NCBI GenBank assembly: GCA_025174535.1
Contig: JALBUN010000045.1
Span: 3,286,001 to 3,350,000, forward strand
DNA from: Cantharellus purpuraceus
Taxonomy: Eukaryota > Basidiomycota > Agaricomycetes > Cantharellales > Hydnaceae
Length of the DNA stretch: 64,000 nucleotides
Direction: 5' to 3'
Part shown: positions 33,912-45,327 of the stretch, in pieces
Numbering within the stretch: position 1 is the stretch's first letter
Layout: each line of letters starts with the position of its first letter
Notes under the pieces: model-generated
Seen by the model: only the letters and a program-made list of their open reading frames with translations
Database searches by the model: none
What the model was told of the DNA's origin: nothing
Program-made: the position numbers and the translations under genes

Positions 33912-35759
33912 ATGGCGGAACACACCAATGTCTATCGCATCGACCCGCTTAAAGGTGTGGAAAATTATGCAGTCTGGAAGATAAAAATTATTGACATATT
34001 AACAGACCAAGGCTTGTGGGAATATGTCGAACAGGGGACGTTACCTGCAGCCCAAGCCCCAAATCTTGACACATGAAAGAAGAGGGACCACCAGGCACTG
34101 TTCACTATCAGATTGAGAGTAGCTGACTCAATGCTGGTTTATATATCAAGTGCATCCTCATCAAAAGAAGCTTGGGATGTGCTCCAGAGCCTACTTGAAG
34201 CTCAAGGACCACTGGGCATAGTGCTGACATGAAGAAAGCTATTCTGAGCAAAATGTGAGGATGGCACCCCAATAGATGAACACATACATACCATGTGCAG
34301 TTACCAAGAGGAATTACACAATTTGAGAGAGAAAATTGATGGTGCAGAGTTCTCTATCCTCCTACTCACCTTGCTCCTGGATTCCTGGAACAACTACATT
34401 GCTTCTATTGACACCTCTGCCCTAACTGATGCCACCAAGCTCATAGCCAGACTCCTTGAACATGATCACCAAATCCACCTGCAGAATGGCGATGGGCTGC
34501 ATTAGGGGCCAAGAAAAAGAAGTACAATGCTAAAATCACCTGCTTCAATTGCAACAAACAAGGTCACTATGCTGCAGAGTACAGATCAATGAAGAAGGAG
34601 AACAACTGGACCAATGCAAAAAAGGATGGCAAGGATCAAGCCAATTAAACACAGGATGAGTATGCCTTTGCTATGGATGATCACTTGGTCCTGTTGGCAC
34701 AAAGTTCATCAGCATGATTAGCTGATTCTGGCTGCACATCATACATAGCCAGAAATAGGAGTCTATTCACTGACTATGTAGAGACCCCTGGTCACAAAGT
34801 AACCGGTCTTGGCAATGCTGACACACTAGGGAAGGGCACTGTTCACCTGCTATCAAATGTCAATGGCAGGACATACCTGATAACCCTTCACAACGTGCTG
34901 CACACACCTAGTGCCCCTCACAACCTCATATCATGGATCATGGATGCTGCCTTTGCTGTTCTCTTCAAAGATTCATGTGCTGTAATTAAGGCACCTGATG
35001 GCACCATACTGGCTGAAGGGGCCAAGGAAGGCCACCTATATTGCATGAACGTCCGTGCTAAAAATGAGTTGGATCATGCATACCTGGCCAAGAATACACA
35101 TACCTGGGATGAGTGGCACCGAATCTTTGGCCACATGAATATGAACATGGTAAAGCTGCAGAAGCAGAAGCAGATGGTCACCAGGATAGATGTAGATGAG
35201 TCAGTTCCAGTGTCCTCCCAATGCGAAGCCTGCATCAAAGCTAAGCATCATGTGCAACCATTCCCCAAAGAGTCACTTACAAAAATAGCTGAAATCGGAG
35301 ACCTGACCATTTCAGATGTATGGGGGCCAGCACACACAATGGCAATTGGAGGTGACTGATACTTCATCACATTCACCAATGGGAAATCATGCAGAACTGC
35401 AGTATATTTCATGAAGCACAAGTCTGAAGTCTTAACAAAGTTCAAGTATTACAAGAGCTACCTTGAGACTCAGACCAGTCAGAAACTCAAGAAGCTGCAC
35501 ATTGATGGTGGCAAGGAGTACATAAACAAGGACCCAGAGACTTTCCTACTCAAAGCTGGCATACTACTTGAAGTCACAGCTGCACATTCACCTGCCCAGA
35601 ATGGAGTTGCAGGGTGGGTCAGCAGGACTGTAGTGGAGCACGCATGTGTGATGATCACACAACAACAGCTCCCTCATGCTATGGAAGGAAGCTGTTGCTT
35701 ACACTGTCTACCTCAAAAACTCGACTTGCACACTGATGGACTCAGTAACCCTGGACAAG
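33912..35759 (+). pseudogene. Ty1/copia gag-protease-integrase, truncated and mutated
   Basis: Gag starts at ATG 33,912 (GVENYAVWKIKIIDILTDQG). A zinc knuckle at about 34,550 (CFNCNKQGHYAAEY) has lost its last Cys. The protease motif LADSGCTSYIARN is at about 34,720. The pre-integrase has the HHCC-type segment THTWDEWHRIFGHMNM...CEACIKAKH (about 35,095-35,250). The integrase core has SDVWGPA, DGGKEYINKD and SPAQNGVAGWVSRTV (catalytic E region altered). In-frame TGA codons replace expected Trp codons (for example T-W-K at about 34,073 and D-W-Y at about 35,357). It is cut at 35,760 by LTR E, so RT and RNase H are absent. Confidence 0.88.
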
Positions 35760-36066
35760 TGTTGGAGTATATGAAGTTCTAAACTACTTCAAATAAGAAC
35801 TATTATTTAGTAGCTCCAAGGCATTTCAAATGTTCTAATGAATGTACTTATATTTCATATTTTTGTGTATTTGAGCCCACAAGTATACACAATGGGTTGG
35901 TTGCTGATATAATATGTCATGTGACCCCAAAGAGCACTCGCATGCAAGCAAATGATGTGCATATTACATAAGCAGTGGAGTTCATGTACTTCAGCCAAAA
36001 GTGGCCACAGAGGCTTCTGACACCTTCCTGGACCTTCCACAAGGTTCTCCAGCCTTCTCTTTCCTA
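35760..36066 (+). mobile_element. LTR E fragment (first 307 bp)
   Basis: Starts TGTTGGAGTATATG inside copia integrase and matches 54,180-54,485. It ends abruptly at inverted gypsy G1 RT sequence, so a recombination breakpoint lies at about 36,066. Confidence 0.7.
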
Positions 36067-36915
36067 GGATATAGCCTAGATATTTGAGTGGAATTCACAT
36101 TCATCGGTGTGGGTGAAGAGGCCATGTTTTTGGAGATGTCGGAGTACTTCTTAGATGTGTGTCTGATGTTCTTCTTCATTATCTGAATATGCCAAAATGT
36201 CATCTAAGTAAACGAGGACAGTGACATTGAGGAGGTTGGCAAAGGTATCATTCATGAACCTCTGGAAGGCAGCCAGAGCATTGGTTAGCCTGAAGGGCAT
36301 GACACACCATTCAAAAGATTCATATCAAGTGCGGAAAGTTGTTTTCCACTTGTCACCTTCTCAGATGTGGACTAGATGGTAGGCATGTCAGAGATCTATT
36401 TTGGAATAGATCTTAGCCTTTTGTGTGCTCTCAAGTAGGTCCATGGTGTGGGGTATTGGGTATCAGTCTTTCTTAGTGATCTTGTTGAGTCCATGGAAGT
36501 CAACACATAAATGGAGTGATGTGGCCAAGTTCTTGTCTATGAATGTCTGGAGAGCCAGTAGCTCTTTTTGGGATAGCAAGTAGATAGGGCCAAGCAGAGG
36601 GGTGGAGTTGTCATCCAACTCAATCTTGAGATTGTATGGTTGGTGTTCTGCTAGGGAGTCAGCTTTAGACTTGCTGAACATGTTGGTGAACTTGTGATAC
36701 TCCTTAGGAACCATAGATAGGTCCGGTGGAGTTGATTGAGCAGAATGGGTGGTGAGGAGCATTGGATTGGAGAGGTGAACCTGGAACGTTTGTGAGCCCT
36801 CCAGTTTGCTTAGTCTGGTGAAGACCATAGCATCCACCATTGATATAGACAGAGGGGCAGATGGAGTATCTATTGGAGTTTCATAGTCTTCACCAAGTCC
36901 ATGAGCAATCTTTTG
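36067..36915 (-). pseudogene. Ty3/gypsy (G1) protease-RT fragment, inverted
   Basis: On the minus strand: the end of protease ([18 protein letters not shown]), the linker KSKADSLAEHQPYNLKIELDD, RT fingers (GLNKITKKD then a TGA), and a palm part including the [16 protein letters not shown] region. It corresponds to plus-strand 44,150-44,220 plus 52,116-52,700. The TGA after GLNKITKKD, probably from a CGA, is shared with the other copy. It joins antisense-ORF sequence at about 36,916 and LTR E at 36,066. Confidence 0.85.
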
Positions 36916-37010
36916 ATCCATTGGAGGTGCTTCAACTGCATGCTGACCAGCTTTATTAGCTGGCCAATGGTGCTATTGGGCACTGTAACACATCCCATAC
37001 CAGCACTTGG
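36916..37010 (-). pseudogene. 3' piece of the G1 antisense ORF
   Basis: Matches 57,571-57,665 (coding minus strand, MGQFIWLVNLQLEHLRW region). It is fused on the left to inverted G1 pol and cut on the right by LTR A, so this copy has been rearranged relative to the element at 41.3-59.7 kb. Confidence 0.7.
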
Positions 37011-38409
37011 TGTATGGGACCACCTTTTCCCTATCAAATCCTATTTATGCAGCACTAGTGTGCTATACTTTGCTTTGCCATTCCTAAATATCGCCATATA
37101 TTTGGTGCTTGTACCTGGAATGGACTTATTCAATTATTCTCTATTTTTTCATATTTTTTCAGGAATATTCCATGCAGAACTCAGCCCAGAATCATTTATT
37201 TCTGCTGTGCTACAGTTGTGGACCCATAGGCACCCACAAACCTTCACATAGCTGGCTCTCCACCTTTGGACCAGGCATTTGGCCTGAATTCAAACTCAGA
37301 TGTCTCTGATCAATAAATATTCTCTAACTTGACAACCACAGCCTCTCAGGGCACTATTTTCCATGCAGATCATCATCTGAGATGTGGCTGTCCATGGCTG
37401 TCCAAACCAGTGCAGAAAACAGGGTGGATACCCTTCTTTTTGCCTGATCAGTGCCTAATTCAGGGATCAGAGCAGGTGATTGATGATCAGATCAGGTGAC
37501 TGCCTTGGAATATTCTACCCCTTTCCATAACATTCTAGCTGTTTCCTTCTATTATTAGATAGAACTTTCTAGAACCATTATTCAGCTCCTGATCAGTGTT
37601 AATGCAGTGATCAGAACCTGTGATTGGCTTGGAATATTCTACCCCTTTCTTCCACCTTCCACAACCTTCCAGTAGTTTCCATCTATTAATAGGTAGAATA
37701 TTTCCAGAAGCATTAGTCAGCCCCTGTAAATACAATATATAAGGAGGTCATTCTGCCTCTGAAATAGAAACATATCCAACATATCCTACCCATCTTCTGC
37801 ACACCAGTGTGACTAGAGTGACATACAGTGTCATCCTCTATATCTCAGTAACTGTTGATTACCAGTTCAAGGATCTTTTACAGTTGTATAACTGTACTTG
37901 ATTGCACTCAAAGTAGTGATTGTCCTGCTTTGGGCATGAGTGTAGTATCTGCCTAATGTGACTACAAATCTACAGGGTGAGATTGTCTGTCGATAGTCCT
38001 GCCATTAGTGCTCTTGTTTAAGTTACTAGTGTGTATTGCCTTTGCAGAGCATTAGGATCTTGAACTCGTGTGAAGCAGTTGCTAGACTACTTCACACATT
38101 GCTGTTACCCGCTTCTGAGTGTCACTGGTTGAACGGTTGGATTCATCCACCTACCTCCTCTAGCCTCTAAGTGCATTGCCCTCTTTTTGGAATATCTGGA
38201 CCCCTAAGTGTCTGTGAACTCTAGACTCTGGAAGTCTTATTCATTTCTTGCTGCTAAGAAATTTATTACTTTTCTGTGTATAGTCTGCATTGACCAATAC
38301 AAAGGATTGTAACCAAAGTACAAATGTTAAATTGTTCTGGAGTTGTGCTGTAGCAGTTGTGGTGATTTAGAGTTTTCCCTAACACCATAATGTTGCAGGT
38401 TCCAAAACA
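37011..38409 (+). mobile_element. Solo LTR A within the antisense ORF of the rearranged G1 copy
   Basis: 1,399 bp, TGTATGGGAC...TTCCAAAACA, TATA box conserved. It lacks a target duplication (cttgg left, gaatg right). About 275 bp of the antisense ORF present in the 57.3-59.1-kb copy are missing at this site. So it entered with a deletion, or the two sides were joined by LTR recombination. Confidence 0.85.
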
Positions 38410-40842
38410 GAATGGCTCCATTGGAGCCAGAGCCTTGGGTGGTCTGCTCCTTCTCAATGTGGCCTCCAAGTGCTCCCTCTCCTCCTCCTTGTCCTGCTGT
38501 TCCGCCACTGCCTTCTCCATCTCATGCTTGCGAAGCTGGATTGCTGACCTAGCAACATGCAGCTCCTTCTTACAAGTCACCAATACACAATTCTCCACCT
38601 TGCACCATATGACCCTCTGATCTGCCTCCCACTTCTCCATATCAGCACTTGGGTGCACCTTCAATGAAAAGACCATGACCTTGAGATTTTTCTTGGTGGT
38701 AGCAGCATATAGCTCCATCCTTTTGCAAGCTTCAACTGCAGCTACCCAAGCCATCTCCTCATAGCAATTCAAGGTTGGATCCAGCTCCATATCTGTCCTG
38801 ACATCCACACCCACCTTGGGCTCTGCATTTGCATCGAGCTCCATGTTGGCATCAGGATCCACCTCCACTTCCACCCTCTCTGCCTCCGCCATGTCATCTT
38901 CTTCAGCCACACCCACTGCAAATAGTGGCCATGGCCACAGATGCAATGGTGAGCCTTCTGGAGGGACAGTTTTTGGATGGGTCGACTCCATCTGTGGTGA
39001 CCTCAGGGGTTCCCACCCATATTGGCACACTTGGACTCCCCAGGTGACTAGTCACCCCTGCCCCAGTCACCTTCTCCTCTACCTTCATGGTGGCTTCTAG
39101 CTTGTGCACCTGCTCTTCCACTTCCTTCAGCCTCATGGCCTCCATCATGGCTGCAAGCTCCTTGACCCTGCATGCTCGCTGAAGAGCCAGGATGCATCAA
39201 GGACGTATATTGAACCACTCTGACAGTCCAACTCTGCCAGCGTCTTTTCATATCAACTTTTAAATAGTGCCACAACTCCCTCTCCACCTCAGTCTCTAAT
39301 TCTATGTTTCATCACCATCAATCATTATCAGCCTTCTATTCACACCAATCCTTTCATCATCATTCACATGGCTTCCAATTCTATTCCCCTCTCCAACATC
39401 TCTTCTAATAATACATCACACTGGTCTCTGGACACAGAGGACTATCAAAAATACACCAAGCTCCATGGGCATGTTAAGCCACCTTCATGTCAAAATACTT
39501 CCAAAACTCTTTCAACGTCCCACCATGTCTCTCTTATGCCATTGGCAATCCCATATTCTTTCATGATTCCATTGAACCATATACATTCCTTGGTATTTTG
39601 CCTCTATATCGCAACATGGATAGAAGAGTTGAACATGAGGTAGAGTTTCAGTCGCCATCGCCAACCTATCCTCCCACTTCAATCCGACTGAGGTTACATC
39701 GTGTCAGGCAAAGGGACCGAATATCCTTGGAACAGGATACCATATGGAGATGGATCACTAAGACAATAAGGAGTATTTGTTGTGGATGCTGACTGAAGTC
39801 CTCATGTGACTCAGGGTCAATTTACCTTCGGAGCTGTATGGAAGATGGTATTGGTGAATGTTTCTATTGTTCTTTTATATGACTCAACCCTGTTTCATCT
39901 TTTAATTCATTCATACACAACTTACTCATCCTTGTTCTGTTTTTGGTTCTTTTATTACTCATCAACCCCTCTTCTTACAAAGATTACCCCTATCTGTTGC
40001 TTCATTTCTCCATGATTTCCACATTAGTAGTTCAACTTCACATGCTTTGTCAGCTGGCTTGATCAGCATTTCTTGCATCATATTGCATCATTTGCTCGTC
40101 ATATTGTGTCATTGTGCCCTGGGGATTTGTATATAAAAGGGCACTAGTTTTTGCCTTTGGAATCAATCAACAAGTTTTCAGCCAACGCTCTAAAGTCAAA
40201 GTCCACGCTCTAAGTCTACGCTCTACACTCTACATCACAATCCATCATCTCTACACTGAGGTAAAGCACCTTGGTTCAACGATCAGATTTCCCTCCACCA
40301 CCGAGAGGTCACTTCTCCTGAAACCAGCTTTTGCATACCTCCCAACTGGGCTATCCATTGTCATCCAGTCACAGAGTATGATCAGCCATCTGGACCAACC
40401 TTTTGCTCCCATCCTCATCCAACCACAGAGCACTATCCCACTTTCCTGTTACCCAGTGCTGCTCCTACCCCTTGACCTGATTGATCTTTGGAGTGCTGAA
40501 CAACTGCGTTACACACTGTCTGTTTGTTAGGACCATTGCACGCAGGCTTATAGGATCTATTCCATAAGCGAACTGACATCACTCAGCCTTTGCTTCTTCC
40601 TCCTTCCATCTCTGTTCTGCCTCCACCTCCTCCTTCCATCTCTGCTCCTCCTCTCCTCCTTCTGTCTCTGTTCCACCTCTGCCTCCTCCTTCCATCTCTG
40701 CTCCTCCTCCTTCCATCTCCGTTCTGCCTCCTCCTCCTCCTTCCATCTCTGCTCCTCTTCGTCTTCCTTCCATCGGGCCAGGAGCAACTGCTTGAGCTTG
40801 GCCACACTCATGTTTGTCAAAGGGTTTGACATAAGACCTCAA
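38410..40842 (-). pseudogene. G1 antisense ORF (coiled coil), split by LTR B
   Basis: Minus-strand coding from ATG at about 40,832 (MSNPLTNMSVAKLKQLLLAR, then Glu/Arg/Trp-rich RWKEEE repeats). LTR B interrupts at 39,180-40,578. Downstream the frame continues as VEEQVHKLEATMKVEEKVTG and a 200-residue helical region ending KALAPMEPF. Sequence is close to the 57,349-59,072 copy but with more changes (for example GGVAEEDD/DPDANMELDAN variants). It is not functional. Confidence 0.8.
39180..40578 (+). mobile_element. Solo LTR B
   Basis: About 1.4 kb, TGAAGAGCC...AACTGACA, with a TATA box at 40,130-40,139. It interrupts the antisense ORF. Host sequence reads ...ctcgct before and tcact after it; tcgct/tcact would be a 5-bp duplication differing by one CpG-type transition, with the LTR edge uncertain by 1 nt. 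Related partial copies are at 5,213-6,303 (minus) and 46,652-47,190. Confidence 0.75.
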
Positions 40843-40963
40843 TCATGCCCCTCCTTTTATATGTCTCCAGACCCCCAGTATAACTCCAACTGCACCCAAC
40901 CATCTCACCTATTCAATCCATGGACATGAGGCCTTAGGGGCTTGGCCTTAAATGGAGAGATAC

Positions 40964-41205
40964 TGTTATGACTATATTCATTAATGCCCAGATCCCTGTC
41001 CAATCCACTCAGATCCCCATGCACATGAAATCTATACCCCACTTGGAAACCATCACATCTCCAATTATCTGTCCAATTGTCACCACCGAATCTTGCCCAT
41101 CCATCTCTGGCTCCAATTGATGCATCAGCATCACCATAGGAATCCAGACACCCATCCCTGTTGGACTCGGACATACTCATGTAAGGCCATTGGCCTTGGA
41201 GGCCC
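40964..41205 (+). mobile_element. Truncated G1 LTR
   Basis: Matches the first about 240 bp of the G1 LTR at 41,301, preceded by the purine tract AATGGAGAGA (possible polypurine tract). It is thus the 3' LTR of the rearranged G1 copy whose antisense ORF lies just to the left. Similarity stops at about 41,205; 41,206-41,300 is unassigned. Confidence 0.75.
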
Positions 41206-41300
41206 ATGTGAGGGTGACGCTAATGACGAGGTCACAACAACAAAATACTCAATAGATGAGAGCCAATAAGAGATAATGCCAGCTGGTACAGCGGATATCC

Positions 41301-41829
41301 TGTTATGACTATATTCATTAACGCCCAGATCCCCATCTGATCCACTCAGATCCCTGTGCATATGAAATCTATACTCCATTTGGAAACCGCTACATCTCCA
41401 TTTACCTGTCCGATTGTCACCGCCGATTCCACCCATCCGCCTCCAGTTCCGATTGATGCATCAGCATCACCATAGGAACCCGGACATCCGTCCCTGTCGG
41501 ACTCAGACATACTCATGTAAGGCCATCAGCCTCAGAGACCCATCACCAGAGTAATTATTATTAGATTTCAATTATGTATTTAAGCTGTCCGACTGGGGAC
41601 TTCATTCCCCAGTTCAAATCATGTCTAGTTCCTAAGTCCGATCCTAACTCCCTAAGTCGTACTCCATCTCCAAAATCTCGGACACCAGTATTAGTGAGGG
41701 TGCAGCACATAAGCTGAAGCCAAGTCCATTCAGACCCCTACAACTTACCCAACTCCTCTGACTCTGACCAAACCTCCAACCCAACCTCTGACCCAATCTC
41801 CAACCCCAATTCGGACCAAGTGTGTGACA
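41301..41829 (+). mobile_element. 5' LTR of gypsy element G1
   Basis: 529 bp starting TGTTATGACTATATTC and ending GTGTGTGACA. It pairs with 59,133-59,656, whose ends TGTTATG/CATAACA are a perfect short inverted repeat. A TATTTAAG box is present. The two LTRs differ at many CpG/TpG sites, so the element is old. I see no standard tRNA primer-binding site directly after the LTR. Confidence 0.8.
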
Positions 41830-42135
41830 GTATATTTGAACTGCCATACTCACTCCTACCAATGCCATAATCCACAGCCAATTCCAAATGCGCATGAACC
41901 ATTGAGGTGCCTGCTCCCAGCATTGACACCATCCCCAAGGTTGTCGAAGAACCAACAGACCACATAGAGGCCATCAATGAAGAAGATGACACTCCACTCC
42001 GATGTGTTCACATCCGATCAGGCAAAGGTCACCTTTGCCATGTCCTATCTCAAGGGCACCACACTGGACTACTTCAAGCCAGCGAAGACTACTCTGACTT
42101 CATCTCCGAACTTCATGTCAAGAATTTATTCAAGT
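41830..42135 (+). pseudogene. G1 gag, 5' part
   Basis: Two overlapping frames encode a chromovirus-type Gag N-terminus: PKVVEEPTDHIEAINEEDD, and then in another frame SDVFTSDQAKVTFAMSYLKG and TTLDYFKPAK. It is frameshifted at about 41,985. It is cut at 42,136 by the tail and LTR of another element and resumes at 42,962. Confidence 0.7.
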
Positions 42136-42961
42136 AATATTACAATCTATTGGAGCAAGAAGGGGGAGTTTTATGATAAGGAAAAGTTGTGAAAAGTTTG
42201 GGAATTTTTTGATTAAGGGATGAGGAGGAGGTGTTTTTCGATTTTATTTTGTGAGCCATCCTTTCGTTCTACGGGGGTGGCTACTACTCAAAAAGGGAGG
42301 TATTATGATGATTTTCATTCGTCATAAACCTCAAGTCAAACAGGTAAAAATTCCTTTCTCTATAAAAAGTTCCCCATGACATCACATATTATCAGTATCC
42401 ACATCATTTCTTTTATCATATGTTTCAATCTTACTAAAAGGCTTTTTTATCATGTGATTGTCAAATTGTATATTAACTACAACTGTGTACAAGTATCAGG
42501 AAGGAGATTCACTACTTTTAATCCCTTCCAAGCTGCAAACAAACAGCTTGTGTCAACTTTCTGTCGTTCCTGGAATAACTCCTAAACGACCTATTCGATT
42601 TGAAATATTTTGCATATCCCATTAGGATATTGCATCAACTATTTCTATCTCAAATTACGAACGATTTGGATCATTACATCCATTTCTATTAAGCAAACAC
42701 TTTTTCGAAGTGTTGCTATTCCCATTTCTGCTCAAATATTTTGCAGAAGTCCCAGTTCTTAACCAAATATTCTGATATTTGGTAACATTACTCTACTAAA
42801 CAACACCTTTCCATCGACCCCGCATATATCTGCATCCTTGCAGTAATTGCTCCCCTATTCAAAAATCTACTTCGCCACCATTCCTCACCTTCATCTTACA
42901 CTCACCCACAACACCCCTCCATATCTTTTCTTAACACTTCAGACCAATTTTGGTCCTTACA
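42136..42961 (+). mobile_element. 3' tail plus LTR of an element (family F) inserted in G1 gag
   Basis: 42,136-42,305 is purine-rich tail sequence ending AAAAAGGGAGGTATTA (polypurine-like). The LTR itself is 42,306-42,961 (TGATGATTTTC...GGTCCTTACA) with a TATAAAAAG box at about 42,361. A similar junction (AAAAAGAGGATATTA then TGTTGATTTTG) occurs at 61,080-61,100. The 5' portion of this element is missing. G1 gag resumes at 42,962 as PRADTKNELNQLQ. Confidence 0.65.
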
Positions 42962-43628
42962 ACCCTAGGCCGACACCAAGAATGAACTCAATCAACTTCA
43001 GATGAAGGAAAATCACAAAATCGCAAAATACATTGTCAGTTTCCAGCAGCTAGCCCTGAAAGTCCAATGGGGCAACACCGCACTCCAACGCCAATTTTAC
43101 ATTGGTCTCCCATCCCACATCAAGGACGAGATATCACGCATTGGGAAACCAGATACTTTGATAAACCTTCACAAGCTTGCCCAATCCATCGACACCCGTT
43201 ATTGGGAACATCAATCCGAGGTCTCCCACAAAAATTCAGCTAACAACAAATCAGACAAATCATTGGACAAGACCCCAAAGTCCAACAAGGGGTCCAATAA
43301 GAAGACTACCACCAACTCAGGCCAGAAGTCAAACACTGGTAATGCCACCACTTCCAGTCCCAGTCATAACAACTCCAGAACCGGCAATAGCTCCAGAGCT
43401 CACAAGAGCACTCTGGACCTCTCCACCAAGCTGGGAAAAGATGGAAAACTTACCCAGCAGGAACACCAGCATTGCATAGACAATAACCTCTGTCTGTTCT
43501 ATGGAAAACCTGGCCACCAAGCCAAGGATTGCAACAAGGCAACCTCATCAGCAGCAAAGGCAAAAGGCCATGCCACCAATGCCACAATGGACAAGTCCGA
43601 TGCCAAGGCAATGGACCCAAAAAAATAG
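42962..43628 (+). pseudogene. G1 gag, 3' part with altered zinc knuckle
   Basis: Frame of about 220 residues: matrix/capsid end (KIAKYIVSFQQLALKVQWG, FYIGLPSHIKDEIS), a Ser/Asn/Thr/Lys-rich stretch, and a zinc knuckle region [14 protein letters not shown] in which the second Cys (normally CX2C) is Tyr. It stops at 43,626. Protease follows immediately. Confidence 0.85.
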
Positions 43629-44222
43629 TAAGCAGTCCTATAGCCTCTGTATGGGCTGAGGGCTGCATTGGCACTCCCCATACAACAAACAAGGTCTGCC
43701 TGAACACATCCACTTTTTCCCACTCTGACTCTCTTACCCTCCCCATCTACTCTGACTCCATTCCCAATACCACTATTCAAGCATTAATTGACTCCAGTTC
43801 TACACACTGTTTCCTCGATTCCTCTTTTTCCAATTTACATAAACTCCATACATACACCATAACTCTGATATCACTCCAATTATTTGATGGCACTACTAAT
43901 GCTGTTATTTCACAAGCTATAGATCTGTCTATCCATTTTTCTGTCAGAGAAATCCAGAACCTTACATTCTATGTTGCTCTGCTTGACTCCAGCTGTTCTG
44001 TGGTTCTTGGACATAATTGGCTCACCTGCTACAATCCGTTGATTGACTGGGCATTGGGCCATACCACATTCCATTCCCCAGTACAGGCTGTGTCATCCCT
44101 GACATCACCAGCAACTTTAGGTGCGAAACTATCTTCCACCTCCACTGACTCCACTCTGATAGATATTCCATCTGCCCCTCCATCTATATCAATGGTGGAT
44201 GCTATGGTCTTTGCCAGACTAA
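43629..44222 (+). pseudogene. G1 aspartic protease
   Basis: Frame of about 200 residues continues from Gag. The active-site region is [16 protein letters not shown] (Asp-Ser-Ser in place of Asp-Ser/Thr-Gly), followed by [17 protein letters not shown], the conserved second half of gypsy proteases. It ends at [10 protein letters not shown], where the 7.9-kb element is inserted at TAA. RT continues at 52,116. Confidence 0.85.
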
Positions 44223-44788
44223 GACGCTTGTTCGGAATCATGTCAGTATACAATATTCTGATGTATAGGAGATATACAGCAGGATTTCAATGATACATAA
44301 AGCCAGGGAGTTACAATTTGGATATCTTAAAAGATTTTGGATGTGTGAAATTTTCATAAATATAAACATATATTCTATATTTTAATAAACTTTAAAAGAT
44401 AAGATATTTGGTTGAGATGAACATAATTATTTACATGGATATAATAGGAATGTATATATGAATATAATTGGTATTATATAGGGTATTTAGATATACAAAT
44501 ACCAGGTGGGGATTAAAGATAGTTCAAATTATGTTATAAGTATTGTATAAGAAAGAATCAATGATATTTGGATGTTCCTTCAAGAGAGTTGCCACCACTA
44601 AATCAGGAAAAAAAGAATTATTTTTGAGAATTATGCCAAAATATCAAAATATGTTTTAATCTAGTATATTGTGTAAAATTTGAGAATCATGTTGAAATAT
44701 GAAAATAAGTTTGAATTGAAGTGTATTGTATAAAATTTGAGGAAAATAGGTTGTACATACGTATTTGTTGTATTTCTGAATAAGCGTC
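44223..44788 (+). repeat. Left 566-bp terminal direct repeat
   Basis: Looks identical to 51,550-52,115 on full reading. AT-rich, no ORF, bounded by GACGCTTGTTC and GAATAAGCGTC. Inner flank is TTAGG. Confidence 0.9.
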
Positions 44789-45327
44789 TTAGGAAAGTCT
44801 TGGAAACAAACACCTTTAATGCAGTGAAGCTACTTTTAAAACAAAGTAACTTAGTTAGGGCATAGTGGTAGATAATCTTGTTCTAACATAAGACTGTATG
44901 ACTATCCCTCGTACTTTAGGGTGCAATACCATCAGATTTTCCATCCAAAGTGGTGGAAAATAATGATCCTGCTCCATACTAGTATATAACTCTGTTAATT
45001 TCTGTTCCAGAAGTATGCCATCAGTACATCTGTATAAAGTCAGTGATTGGAACCTTGATATTTATAAAGGAACTTACCTCAGAAACAAATCATGGAGGGA
45101 TCCTATCCGAGATATATACCAATCATTAACTCTTCTATCAAACTCTATCTTGCATTGAAGCATAAAAGAGAGCATCTTCATAATGCTTATAACATAAAAA
45201 CATAATAATCATTTTATTAAGAAAGCAAGATGTATATATCTACTGCCTATACAAAATATCAAATGTTCAGAAAAAATGATTATTATGTTTTTTCATTTCT
45301 GTTTTATAAGCAGAGAGGGATTTGAAA
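44789..45327. other. AT-rich spacer inside the 7.9-kb element
   Basis: No ORF recognised; probably promoter/leader of the coiled-coil gene. Confidence 0.35.

Noticed and set aside
38829..39100. Plus-strand Ser/Thr-rich ORFs opposite the antisense ORF of G1
   Set aside because: Complement of the acidic helical coding region conserved between two copies on the minus strand.
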